Assembly: GCA_965198895.1 (NCBI GenBank)
Contig: OZ240676.1
Span: forward strand, 1,364,001-1,428,000
Length of the DNA stretch: 64,000 bases
Source: LMUY01 sp965198895
Lineage (GTDB): Bacteria; Pseudomonadota; Alphaproteobacteria; Acetobacterales; Acetobacteraceae
Direction: 5' to 3'
Part shown: positions 50,041 through 58,395 of the stretch, in pieces
Layout: each line of letters opens with the position of its first letter
Numbering within the stretch: the first letter of the stretch is position 1
Position numbers and translations under genes: made by a program
Notes under the pieces: model-generated
Told to the model about the DNA's origin: nothing
The model's input: only the letters and a program-made list of their open reading frames with translations
The model's database searches: none

Positions 50041-51030
50041 TTAGCCGCGTCCTTCTTCTACGGCGTGACAGGCAACCTGGACCGGGCCGGCTTGCGTGTA
50101 GGCCGGCCGTTCGACCCGGCAGCGCTCGTTGGCCAGCGGGCAGCGCGGGTGGAACGTGCAGCCCGGCGGCGGGGCGATCGGGCTCGGCACTTCGCCGCCA
50201 ACACCGGTGCGCTCGCGGCCGGGGCCACCGGCGGCGGCGAGATCCGGGATCGCTTCCAGCAGAAGGCGCGTGTAGGGGTGGCGCGGTTCGGTGAAGATCG
50301 CCTCGCCCGGGCCGTGCTCCACGATACGGCCGAGATACATCACGCCGAGTTGGTCCGACATGTGCCGGATCACCGCCAGGTTGTGGCTGATGAACAGGTA
50401 GGTCAGGCCTAAGCGACCCTGAAGTTCGCGCATCAGGTTCAGGATCTGCGCCTGCACCGATACGTCCAGCGCGCTGGTCGGCTCGTCGCACACCAGGAAG
50501 TCGGGCTCGGACGACAAGGCGCGGGCGATCGAGATGCGTTGGCGCTGTCCGCCGCTGAACTCGTGCGGGAATTTCATCCCGTCGGCGGGGGACAGGCCCA
50601 CCTGGGTCAGCAGCGCACCGACCCGCTCGGCGACCGCCGCGCCGTGCAGCATATGGAAGGCACGCAACGGCTCCGCCACGATGTCGCGCACCCGCCAACG
50701 GGGGTTCAGCGAGGCATACGGGTCCTGGAAGATCATGTTCATTCGCCGCCGCAACGCCGGCTGCGCGCGGGCGGAGGACAACGGCTGGCCCTCGAACCGG
50801 ATCTCGCCGGAGGACGGCGGATACAGCCCGACCGCCAGCCGGGCCACGGTGCTCTTGCCGCAGCCGCTCTCGCCCACCAGGGACAACGTGCTGCCCTTGG
50901 GAATGCTGAAACTGACCTCGTCGACCGCGCGCAGGGTACGGCGGCCGGAGCCGGACAGCACGCGTTGCAGCCACGGCTTCGACACGTCGAACACGCGGCT
51001 GACTTTGGTCGCGACCATGACGTCAGCCAT
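50041..51030 (-). CDS. dppF: Oligopeptide/dipeptide ABC transporter ATPase (DppF/OppF type)
   Basis: A 329-residue ATPase. Walker A GESGCGKST, Q-loop in MIFQDPYASLNPRW, signature FSGGQRQRI, Walker B LVCDEPTSALD and H-loop FISHNLAVI are all seen. The C-terminal oligo_HPY domain has the FHPRCPLANERCR cysteine motif that can hold an Fe-S cluster. It overlaps the upstream dppD by 8 bp and is the last gene of the dppBCDF unit. Confidence 0.93.
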   Translation of the reverse strand: MADVMVATKVSRVFDVSKPWLQRVLSGSGRRTLRAVDEVSFSIPKGSTLSLVGESGCGKSTVARLAVGLYPPSSGEIRFEGQPLSSARAQPALRRRMNMIFQDPYASLNPRWRVRDIVAEPLRAFHMLHGAAVAERVGALLTQVGLSPADGMKFPHEFSGGQRQRISIARALSSEPDFLVCDEPTSALDVSVQAQILNLMRELQGRLGLTYLFISHNLAVIRHMSDQLGVMYLGRIVEHGPGEAIFTEPRHPYTRLLLEAIPDLAAAGGPGRERTGVGGEVPSPIAPPPGCTFHPRCPLANERCRVERPAYTQAGPVQVACHAVEEGRG

Positions 51031-51997
51031 TCGGTCCCTCGGCGTACAGCCAGCACGCGGCCAGGTTTTCTTTCGCGGGCATCAGATCGGGGCGCTCCGT
51101 GCGGCAGCGGTCGAACACGCGGGGGCAGCGCGGATTATAGGGGCACCCAGCGGGCATCGCGTTCAGCCGCGGCATCGCGCCGTCGATCTGCGCCAGGCGA
51201 TCCACCCGGTGGCCGAGCACGGGGATCGAGGCCATCAGGCCCACCGTGTAGGGATGCGCCGGGCGGTGCACCACGGCGCCGACGCTGCCGATCTCGATCA
51301 CCCGGCCGGCATACATCACCGCCACCCGGTCGCAGGTCTCGGCGATCACGCCCATATCGTGCGTCACCAGCATCACCGCCGTGCCGTGTTCGCGGGCCAG
51401 GCGGCGCAGCAGGGCGATCACCTGGGCCTGGATGGAGACGTCGAGCGCCGTGGTCGGCTCGTCCGCGATCACCAGCTTGGGTTCGGCGCACAAGGCGAGC
51501 GCGATCACCACTCGCTGGCGCATGCCGCCGCTGAACTCGTGCGGGTAGGCGCCGATGCGCTCCTCGGCACCGGGTATGCCGACGTCCTGCAGCCACCGGA
51601 TCGCACGCGCCTTCGCGTCGCGGTCGGAGAGGCCGAGATGGGTTTGCATCGTTTCCACCAGCTGGCGGCCGACGGTGTAGAGCGGGTTCAGCGTGGTCAG
51701 CGGGTCCTGGAACACGGCGCCGATCTGGCGGCCCCGGATGCGGCGCATCTGCTCCGGCGGCAGCTTGTCGATGCGTTTGCCCTCGAGGCTCACCGACCCG
51801 GCGGAGATCCGTCCCGGCGGCTCCAGCAGGCCGATGACGGCGGCGCCGGTCAGCGATTTGCCGGCGCCGCTCTCGCCCACCACGCCCAGGATTTCACCGG
51901 CGGAGATGGAGAACGAGATGCGGTCGAGCGCGTGCAGCACACCACGCCGGGTCGGGAAGTCGACCGATAGATTTTCGATATCTAGCAGCGCGCTCAT
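51023..51997 (-). CDS. dppD: Oligopeptide/dipeptide ABC transporter ATPase (DppD/OppD type)
   Basis: A 324-residue ATPase. Walker A GESGAGKS, Q-loop AVFQDPLTTLNP, signature FSGGMRQRV, Walker B VIADEPTTALD and H-loop LVTHDMGVI are present, and a C-terminal oligo_HPY segment carries YNPRCPRVFDRCRTERP. It pairs with DppF in a heterodimer that powers uptake of short peptides or related solutes. It starts 30 bp after the dppC stop. Confidence 0.93.
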   Translation of the reverse strand: MSALLDIENLSVDFPTRRGVLHALDRISFSISAGEILGVVGESGAGKSLTGAAVIGLLEPPGRISAGSVSLEGKRIDKLPPEQMRRIRGRQIGAVFQDPLTTLNPLYTVGRQLVETMQTHLGLSDRDAKARAIRWLQDVGIPGAEERIGAYPHEFSGGMRQRVVIALALCAEPKLVIADEPTTALDVSIQAQVIALLRRLAREHGTAVMLVTHDMGVIAETCDRVAVMYAGRVIEIGSVGAVVHRPAHPYTVGLMASIPVLGHRVDRLAQIDGAMPRLNAMPAGCPYNPRCPRVFDRCRTERPDLMPAKENLAACWLYAEGPNG

Positions 51998-52027
51998 TTC
52001 AGCGGCGCCGTAGGGTGACGGTTATGC

Positions 52028-52957
52028 TCATTTGAGGCGCGGATTCAGCGCGTCACGCAGCCAGTCGCCGAGCAGGTTGATGGCCAGCACCATCAGCGCC
52101 AGCATCACGCCCGGAAAAATCGTGATCCACCACTCGCCGCTGTACAGGAAATCGTTGCCGACGCGGATCAGCGTGCCGAGTGACGGCTGCGTCGATGGCA
52201 AGCCGATGCCGAGGAACGACAGCGTCGCCTCGTCCAGGATCGACAGGCCGATATTGATGGTGGCGATCACCACCACCGGGCCCCAGGCGTTCGGCAGGAT
52301 GTGGGTCAGCACGATGCGCGGCCCGGACAGGCCGATCACCTGGGCGGCCAGCACGTAGTCGCGCCCGCGCTCCACCATGGTCGAACTGCGCACCGTGCGG
52401 GCGAATTGCGGCCAGCGGCTGATGCCGATGGAGAAGATCAGCACATACACCTCCAGCCGCTCGTGCAGGCCGGAGGGCAGGACGACGTTCACGATGCCGC
52501 TGACCAGCAGCGCGATCAGGATGGCGGGGAAGGTCAGTTGGACGTCGGCCACCCGCATCAGCAGCGCGTCGAGCGCGCCACCGGCATACCCGGCGGCCAG
52601 GCCGAACACGATGCCGACCACGCCGGCGAACACCACGGCCGACAGCCCGATCACCAGGCTGATGCGCGCGCCGTACATCATGGCGGACAACAGGTCCCGC
52701 CCCTGGTTGTCGGTGCCCAGCACGTGCGCCCAGCTGCCATCCGGCAAGAAGGCCGGCGGAATAAAACTGTCCATGAGGTTGAGGCTGGCGAGGTCGAACG
52801 GATTGTACGGCGCGAGCAATGGGGCCAGCGCCGCCGCCCCGACGCAGATCACCACGACCAGGGTGGAGATCACCGCCACGGGAGAGCGGCGGAAGGAATA
52901 GAACAGGTCGCTGTCGAGCGCCCGCGCGATATTTCCGCGCATTGGGGTTCCGCTCAT
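52028..52957 (-). CDS. dppC: Oligopeptide/dipeptide ABC transporter permease (DppC type)
   Basis: A 309-residue permease. An OppC_N-type N-terminus (FRRSPVAVISTLVVVICVGAAALAPLLAPYNPFD) leads into HVLGTDNQGRDLLSAMMYGARISL, a hallmark of the family, then the BPD_transp_1 domain with the EAA-like loop VLAAQVIGLSGPRIVLTHILPN. The ATG at 52957 overlaps the dppB stop (ATGA), which decides the start within a longer open frame. Confidence 0.93.
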   Translation of the reverse strand: MSGTPMRGNIARALDSDLFYSFRRSPVAVISTLVVVICVGAAALAPLLAPYNPFDLASLNLMDSFIPPAFLPDGSWAHVLGTDNQGRDLLSAMMYGARISLVIGLSAVVFAGVVGIVFGLAAGYAGGALDALLMRVADVQLTFPAILIALLVSGIVNVVLPSGLHERLEVYVLIFSIGISRWPQFARTVRSSTMVERGRDYVLAAQVIGLSGPRIVLTHILPNAWGPVVVIATINIGLSILDEATLSFLGIGLPSTQPSLGTLIRVGNDFLYSGEWWITIFPGVMLALMVLAINLLGDWLRDALNPRLK

Positions 52958-53925
52958 CGGCCGACCCTCAACCGCGGATCGACGGCGAAATACAGCAGGT
53001 CCACCACCAGGTTGATCACCACGAACAGCACGGCCACCAGCAGTAGATAGGTGGACATGACGGGGATGTCGCCGACCTGGATCGACTGCACCAGCAGCAG
53101 GCCCATGCCAGGCCACTGGAACACCGTCTCGGTCACGATGGAGAAGGCGACGATGCCGCCCAATTGCAGCCCGGCCACCGTGATCACCGGCACCAGCGTG
53201 TTCTTCAGCGCGTGGCCGAAATGGATGGCGCGGCTGGGCAGGCCACGGGCGCGGGCGAACTTGATGTAGTCGGAGCGCAGCACCTCCAGCATCTCGGCCC
53301 GCACCAGGCGCATGATCAGCGTCATCTGGAACAGCCCCAGCGTGATCGCCGGCAGCACCAGCGCCTTCAAGCCGGACACCGTCAGCAGCCCCGTGGTCCA
53401 CCAGCCGCCGAGGTTGACCGTGGTGCCGCGGCCGTAGGACGGCAGCCAGCCGAGCAGCACGCTGAACACCAGGATCAGCAGGATGCCGATCAGGAAGGTC
53501 GGCAGCGACACGCCGATCAGGCTCACCACCATGAACAGCCGCGACGAGAACGCCGAGCGGTAGATCCCGGTATAGACGCCGGCCGGCACGCCGATCAGCA
53601 GCGCGAACAGCGCCGCGGCGACGGAAAGTTCGGCGGTGGCCGGCAACCGCTCGGCGATCAGGCTCGAGACGGGGCGGGCCAGGCGGTAGCTGACGCCGAA
53701 CTGACCGTGCAGCACCGCCCAGATGTATTTCACGTATTGCACCAGGAATGGCTGGTCGAGCCCGAGTTCGTGCGTGACGCGCACCCGGTCGGCCTCGGTG
53801 TAGGAGGTGCCGAGGATGATGTTCACCGGGTCGCCCACGAAGGCGAATAGGGCGAATGCGATGAACCCGACCACCAGCAGGACCGGAACCGCCTGCAGGA
53901 TGCGCGACAGGATGAAGGCTGGTAT
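52954..53925 (-). CDS. dppB: Oligopeptide/dipeptide ABC transporter permease (DppB type)
   Basis: A permease of about 323 residues, with the family start xxFILSRILQAVPVLLVVGFIAF, a large periplasmic loop (VRVTHELGLDQPFLVQY, HGQFGVSYRLARPVSSLIAERLPAT) and the EAA-like loop YIKFARARGLPSRAIHFGHALKN. No ATG, GTG or TTG lies near the expected N-terminus. The best-placed codon is ATA at 53925, with CGGAG ten bases upstream; the only standard start in frame is a TTG at 54009, which would add 28 untypical residues. No binding protein gene accompanies the operon, so the solute is undefined. Confidence 0.85.
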   Translation of the reverse strand: MPAFILSRILQAVPVLLVVGFIAFALFAFVGDPVNIILGTSYTEADRVRVTHELGLDQPFLVQYVKYIWAVLHGQFGVSYRLARPVSSLIAERLPATAELSVAAALFALLIGVPAGVYTGIYRSAFSSRLFMVVSLIGVSLPTFLIGILLILVFSVLLGWLPSYGRGTTVNLGGWWTTGLLTVSGLKALVLPAITLGLFQMTLIMRLVRAEMLEVLRSDYIKFARARGLPSRAIHFGHALKNTLVPVITVAGLQLGGIVAFSIVTETVFQWPGMGLLLVQSIQVGDIPVMSTYLLLVAVLFVVINLVVDLLYFAVDPRLRVGR

Positions 53926-54127
53926 GGCGGTCGGACTCCGGTTGGCTGGCCACGCTATGACGTCAGGTCGGGAACGAGCAACACATCCATCGCATGGCGC
54001 AATAAACAATCATGCCCTGTCGGGGGGCTACCGGCCAGCGAGCAGCCCCATTCTGCGATCACGGCTGCATGCGTTATCCTGCAACCCGCACGCTGCCAAC
54101 CCAAGATGACCCTGAAGGGACAAGGGA

Positions 54128-54904
54128 ATGCCTCGCTTCTGCGCCAATCTGACGATGATGTTCAACGAGCACGCCTTCCTCGACCGCTTTGCCGCCGCGG
54201 CCTCGGCCGGTTTCAAAGCGGTCGAGTTCCTGTTTCCCTACGACCATCCGGCCGCCGAGATCCGCACCCGCATGCAGGACGCCGGGCTGGAGCAGATCCT
54301 GTTCAACATGCCCCCGGGCGACTGGGCGATGGGCGAGCGCGGCGTGGCCTGCCTGCCGGGCCGCCAGGCGGAGTTCCGCGACGGGGTGAAGCGGGCGCTC
54401 GACTATGCCGCCGTGCTCGGCACCAAGCGGCTGCATTGCATGGCGGGGCTGATGCCGGCCGGCACGGCGCAGGCGACCGCGGCCAGCCTGTATGCCGCCA
54501 ACCTCGCCTGGGCCTGCGAGCAGACCAAGGCGGCCGGCGTGCTGGTGGTGATCGAGCCGATCAATCATCGGGACATGCCGGGCTTCTTCCTGAACACCAC
54601 GGGCCAGGCCGCCGCCGTGGTGGAGGCGATCGGCCGCGACCGGCTGGCGATCCTGTTCGACGTCTACCATTGCCAGGTGACCGAGGGTGACGTCACCAGC
54701 CGCATGGCGTCGCTACTGCCGCTGATCGGCCACATCCAGATCGCCGACGTTCCCGGACGCAACGAACCCGGCACGGGCGAGCTGAACTGGGACTACGTGT
54801 TCGGCCGGATGGACGCCGTGGGCTACGACGGTTGGGTCGGCTGCGAGTATCGCCCGGCGGCTGGCACCACCGAGGGGCTCGGTTGGTTGCCCCGTGCCGG
54901 GTAG
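54128..54904 (+). CDS. hyi: Hydroxypyruvate isomerase
   Basis: A 258-residue xylose-isomerase-like TIM-barrel enzyme interconverting hydroxypyruvate and tartronate semialdehyde in glyoxylate metabolism. Family marks: RFCANLTMMFNE at the start, FKAVEFLFPYD, EQILFNMPPGDW with GERGVACLPGR, the metal and base glutamate in VVIEPINHRDMPGFFL, LFDVYHCQ, and GHIQIADVPGRNEPGTGELN with GCEYRP at the end. GGGA stands close upstream of the ATG. It is divergent from the dpp operon and not linked here to glyoxylate carboligase or tartronate semialdehyde reductase genes. Confidence 0.93.
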   Translation: MPRFCANLTMMFNEHAFLDRFAAAASAGFKAVEFLFPYDHPAAEIRTRMQDAGLEQILFNMPPGDWAMGERGVACLPGRQAEFRDGVKRALDYAAVLGTKRLHCMAGLMPAGTAQATAASLYAANLAWACEQTKAAGVLVVIEPINHRDMPGFFLNTTGQAAAVVEAIGRDRLAILFDVYHCQVTEGDVTSRMASLLPLIGHIQIADVPGRNEPGTGELNWDYVFGRMDAVGYDGWVGCEYRPAAGTTEGLGWLPRAG

Positions 54905-55010
54905 CGCCAGTCCCGAGATTCTGGTCAAAACCGGCACTGGTTAACAAATTGGGAGCGGCACAACCCGTGATTGATCCAAACGTCTTTCTGTGCCTTAAAC
55001 TGTTCAGACC

Positions 55011-55041
55011 TTGACGTTCTCTATCACGATATCGTTATGTA
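55011..55041 (+). promoter_or_regulatory. Candidate promoter and operator of the XRE regulator
   Basis: TTGACG at 55011-55016 is followed at about 18-19 bases by TATGTA at 55036-55041. Between them lies a perfect 10-bp palindrome, ACGATATCGT (55026-55035). A repressor bound there would block the promoter, which suggests self-regulation by the gene that starts 57 bases downstream. Confidence 0.45.
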
Positions 55042-55097
55042 ACTAACTACCGGGCGAATCTCGAACTGAGAGGCGCCCCGCCCGAAGGGGGAACCCC

Positions 55098-55991
55098 ATG
55101 CGCTTCACCGAGATTGGCCACCAACTCCGCGCATACCGCCTCGAATCCGGCCTGCGCGCCGAGGAGATTGCGGCCCGGCTCGGCGTCTCCCGGGCGGCGC
55201 TGTATCGGTACGAGAAGGGCGAGGTGATCAAGCTCGACACGGTCAAGCGGCTGGCCGAGCTGTTGAAAATCTCGCCGCTCTCGCTGCTGGGCATCGGAGT
55301 CGAGTACTACAACCGGCCGGTCGGGTATTTCGAGCGCATCCGGCAGACCGAGGAAACGGCGGACCAGATCCTGCAGGTGTTCGGGCCGGTGTGCTACCTC
55401 ACGACCTCGGACGCGTTCGATGCGGCGCTTGCCGAGGTGTATGACGAGATCGTCGACCAGTCCGAGGGCGACAAGGCGGGCCTGCGCGCCGCGATCGAGC
55501 AGGTCCAGGGCATCATGGCGGCGCGCAAGCGGATGTATGCGATCCGCCGACCTGGCATCATCGCCATCCTGTCCCACGCCCGCATCCAGCGCCTGCTCGA
55601 AAGCGGAATCGCCGGGAACGTCACGGTCCCCGACACGCTGCGCCGCCGCTGCCGCCAGGTCGCCGCCGCCGAGGTGGAGCACATCGCCACCATGATGGAG
55701 GCCGAGCCCATGGGCCTCCAGTTCGGCGTACTGCCGACCGCCGAGCCCACCAGCTCGTTCAAGATCCTCCGCTCGCGCGACCGGGCGACCCTGGCGATCA
55801 ACCCGTTCCGTCCGGACGGCCTGCCGAGCGTGCAGACCGGTGTCGCCATGATCACCGGCGCCGACGAGGCGATCGCCACCCACCAGCGCGTCGCCGAGCA
55901 GATGTGGCGCGAGAGCCTGAAGGGCGCCGCCGGTGCCGCCCAGATCCGCCGCTTGCTGCAAGCCCCGAAAGCGGCGCTGAACGCAGCTTAG
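55098..55991 (+). CDS. XRE-family transcriptional regulator with C-terminal sensor region
   Basis: A 297-residue protein. An N-terminal Cro/CI helix-turn-helix lies at about residues 6-60 (LRAYRLESGLRAEEIAARLGVSRAALYRYEKGEV). The following 230 residues are soluble and mainly helical, with no recognised enzyme motif (FERIRQTEETADQILQVFGP, ARKRMYAIRRPGIIAILSHARIQRLL, EVEHIATMMEAEPMGLQFGVLPT). Homologous layouts occur upstream of branched-chain amino-acid ABC operons, and one follows here on the same strand after 260 bp, so it may regulate it. That link is inference. Confidence 0.85.
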   Translation: MRFTEIGHQLRAYRLESGLRAEEIAARLGVSRAALYRYEKGEVIKLDTVKRLAELLKISPLSLLGIGVEYYNRPVGYFERIRQTEETADQILQVFGPVCYLTTSDAFDAALAEVYDEIVDQSEGDKAGLRAAIEQVQGIMAARKRMYAIRRPGIIAILSHARIQRLLESGIAGNVTVPDTLRRRCRQVAAAEVEHIATMMEAEPMGLQFGVLPTAEPTSSFKILRSRDRATLAINPFRPDGLPSVQTGVAMITGADEAIATHQRVAEQMWRESLKGAAGAAQIRRLLQAPKAALNAA

Positions 55992-56008
55992 CCCTCCCCT
56001 GAATCACC

Positions 56009-56133
56009 GCCTCTCCCTCTCCGTTCTTCACGGGAGAGGGAGAGGGGTGAGGGCCGCTTAGGCCAAAGCACCTAGTCTGGGGCGACAGTCGCATCCTCAC
56101 CCCGCCCTCTCCAGCCCGCGGGAGAGGCAGAAG
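56009..56133. repeat. Family B repeat pair upstream of the amino-acid ABC operon
   Basis: CCTCTCCCTCTCCGT pairs with CACGGGAGAGGGAGAGG at the left, followed by GGTGAGGGCCGC. After about 45 bases the mirror unit CCTCACCCCGCCCTCTCC..GCGGGAGAGG appears. It lies just past the XRE gene stop. Confidence 0.8.
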
Positions 56134-56252
56134 ATTACCGGTGCGCGGCGTCCACCCTTTCCTTCTCAAAAAGCTTGAATAATCCCGGCCGGTATGCCTG
56201 GATTGTGAACGCAAGCCGGAGTCAATCCGGCGGCATCCTTGGGGAGAACAAC

Positions 56253-57386
56253 GTGGCACTCACACGTCGTACGCTGATGGCCGCTTCGGCCGGAACACTG
56301 GCCATGCCTTACGTCGCCCGTGCGGCTGACCCGGTGAAGGTCGGCATGACCGTCCCGATGACCGGCCCCGCCGCAGAATCGGGTGGCTTCCAGCAGACCG
56401 GCGTGAAGATCGCGCTCGACCAGGTGAATGAAAAGGGCGTGCTCGGCCGCCCGATGGCCGTGACGTTCGAGGACGACCAGACCACCAACCCCGGCGCCGT
56501 GCTCGCCTTCTCCCGCATGTCCGGCGACCCGACCATGGTGGGCTTCCTGGGCTCGATCCGCTCCACCCAGGTGATGGCGATGGCGCCCGATGTGCTGAAG
56601 ATCGCCAAGCCCATGATGATCGGCGGCACCGACCCGGCGCTCACCCACATGGGCAACCGCTGGTTGTTCCGCTGCCGGCCGAACGACAGCTACTCCGCCA
56701 AAGTGATCGCGCAGTACGGGATCGAGACGCTGGGCAAGAAGAAGTGGGCGGTCGTGCACTCGACCGACGCGTTCGGCACCGGCGGCATGAAGGCGTTCGT
56801 CGAGAGCCTGAAGGCCGCCAATCTGGAACCGGCGCTGGTGCAGGGCTACAGCAACCAGCAGGCGGATTTCACCCCGGTGGCGCTGGCGGTGCGGCAATCG
56901 GGCGCGGACATCCTGTGCACGTATTTCACCTACGAGACCGATCTCGGCGTTTTTGCCCGCCAGGTCCGCCAGTTGGGGGTGCGCATTCCCTGGGTCGGGT
57001 CGCCCTCGATCACCAACATCTCGGCACTGAACCTCGCCGGGCCGGCCCTGTACGGCACGTACGGCGTCGCGGATTACGCGGTGGACGCCACCCCGGCGTC
57101 CAAGGAATTCGCGGCCAAATACCAGGCCATCCGCAAGACCCTGCCGGACAACCAGTCGTCGTGGACGTTCGACGCGGTGACGATCCTGGCACGCGCGATC
57201 AACGACGCCGGCAGCACCGATCCGGAGAAGATCCGCACCGCCATCCTGGCCATCAAGGGCTTCCAGGGCGCGGAGGGCCAGTACGATTTCGACCAGAACG
57301 GCGACGGGCTGCACGGCTACAACGTCGTGAAGAACGACAACGGCAAGATCGTCTTCGACAAGCGCGTCGACTTCCCAGCCGCATAG
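56253..57386 (+). CDS. livK: Branched-chain amino-acid-type ABC transporter substrate-binding protein
   Basis: A 377-residue periplasmic binding protein. A GTG start at 56253 with GGGGAG 6 bases upstream opens a twin-arginine-type signal (LTRRTLMAASAGTLAMPYVARA). The mature protein shows the Peripla_BP_6 pattern: VGMTVPMTGPAAESGGFQQ, VTFEDDQTTNPGAVLAFSRM, VVHSTDAFGTGGMKAF, and WTFDAVTILARAINDAGS. The ligand may be leucine-like amino acids but also amides or aromatic acids. It heads the operon with permease, permease-ATPase fusion and ATPase genes. The frame extends to 56175 but the ribosome-binding site settles the start. Confidence 0.92.
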   Translation: MALTRRTLMAASAGTLAMPYVARAADPVKVGMTVPMTGPAAESGGFQQTGVKIALDQVNEKGVLGRPMAVTFEDDQTTNPGAVLAFSRMSGDPTMVGFLGSIRSTQVMAMAPDVLKIAKPMMIGGTDPALTHMGNRWLFRCRPNDSYSAKVIAQYGIETLGKKKWAVVHSTDAFGTGGMKAFVESLKAANLEPALVQGYSNQQADFTPVALAVRQSGADILCTYFTYETDLGVFARQVRQLGVRIPWVGSPSITNISALNLAGPALYGTYGVADYAVDATPASKEFAAKYQAIRKTLPDNQSSWTFDAVTILARAINDAGSTDPEKIRTAILAIKGFQGAEGQYDFDQNGDGLHGYNVVKNDNGKIVFDKRVDFPAA

Positions 57387-57395
57387 GCCAAAGCG

Positions 57396-58271
57396 GTGAG
57401 CCTGTTCCTTCAGCTGCTGTTCACCGGCCTGGGGATCGGCAGCATCTACGCCCTGGTCAGCCTGGGTTTCGTGCTGCTGATCCGCGCCGCCAGCGTGGTG
57501 AACTTCGCCCAGGGCGAGTTCTCCATGCTCGGCGCCTACCTGATGGTGATCCTGGCCAACGATTTAGGCGTGCCCTATTTCGTCGCGATCCCCATCGTGA
57601 TCGTGCTGATGGCGGCATTCGGCGTGCTGTTCGCCGGCGCGGTGTATTGGCCGCTGCGCCATCGCGGCCAGATGCCGGTGATCATCAGCACGATCGGGGC
57701 CTCCATCCTGCTCGCCAATTTCGTGCTGGCGACCTATGGGCCGAGCCCGCAAGTACTGCCCGGCCTGTTCGACAATCCCGGTTTCGACGTGGGTGGCGTG
57801 TTCATGGACAGCCAGTACCTGGCCATCCTGGTGATCACCGCGCTGCTGGTGCTGCTGCAATACCTGGTGTTCGAAAAGACCCTGCTCGGCAAGAAGCTGC
57901 AGGCCACCAGCCAGGACAAGGAGATGGCCAGCCTGCTCGGTATCCCCGTGGCGCTGATGGTGCTGTTCACCTTCGCCTATAGCGCGGCCCTGGGGGGTAT
58001 TGCCGGCATCCTGGTCGCACCCGTGCTGTTCGTCAGCGTGCAGATGGGGGCGGTGGTGGCGCTGAAGGCGTTCGCCGCCAACATCATCGGCGGCTTCGGC
58101 AGCATCCCGGGCGCGATCATCGGCGGCTTGTCCCTGGGCGTCGCCGAGACGATGGGCGCGTCGTACATCTCGGTGCCGTATAAGGACGCCTTCGCCTTCG
58201 CGCTACTATTGCTGGTGCTGCTGGTGCGCCCGCAAGGCCTGTTTGGCGAACGCATCGCGGAGAAGGCGTGA
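57396..58271 (+). CDS. livH: Branched-chain amino-acid-type ABC transporter permease LivH
   Basis: A 291-residue inner-membrane permease with about eight helices. Typical LivH features are LFTGLGIGSIYALVSLGFVLLIRAASVVNFAQGEF at the start, the cytoplasmic coupling loop TLLGKKLQATSQDKEMASLLGI, and IIGGFGSIPGAIIGGLSLGVAE. The GTG start follows the binding-protein stop by 9 bases. A family A repeat separates it from the livM-livG fusion. Confidence 0.94.
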   Translation: MSLFLQLLFTGLGIGSIYALVSLGFVLLIRAASVVNFAQGEFSMLGAYLMVILANDLGVPYFVAIPIVIVLMAAFGVLFAGAVYWPLRHRGQMPVIISTIGASILLANFVLATYGPSPQVLPGLFDNPGFDVGGVFMDSQYLAILVITALLVLLQYLVFEKTLLGKKLQATSQDKEMASLLGIPVALMVLFTFAYSAALGGIAGILVAPVLFVSVQMGAVVALKAFAANIIGGFGSIPGAIIGGLSLGVAETMGASYISVPYKDAFAFALLLLVLLVRPQGLFGERIAEKA

Positions 58272-58283
58272 TGGATAAGAACA

Positions 58284-58388
58284 TCCCCCTCCCCTTGAGG
58301 GAGGGGCTAGGGGAAGGGTGGCCCGAGGCACGAAACCGAACCAGCCGCACCCCTCCCCCTAACCCCCTCTCTCAAGGTGAAGGGGGAC
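58284..58388. repeat. Family A double-hairpin repeat, copy 2, inside the liv operon
   Basis: CCCCCTCCCCTTGAGGGAGGGG and ACCCCTCCCCC..CTCTCTCAAGGTGAAGGGGG flank about 30 bases. Its right end (AGGGGG) stands 9 bases before the livMG start and serves as ribosome-binding site. As a hairpin within the operon it may also stabilise or attenuate the message. Confidence 0.78.
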
Positions 58389-58395
58389 TGTTCTC

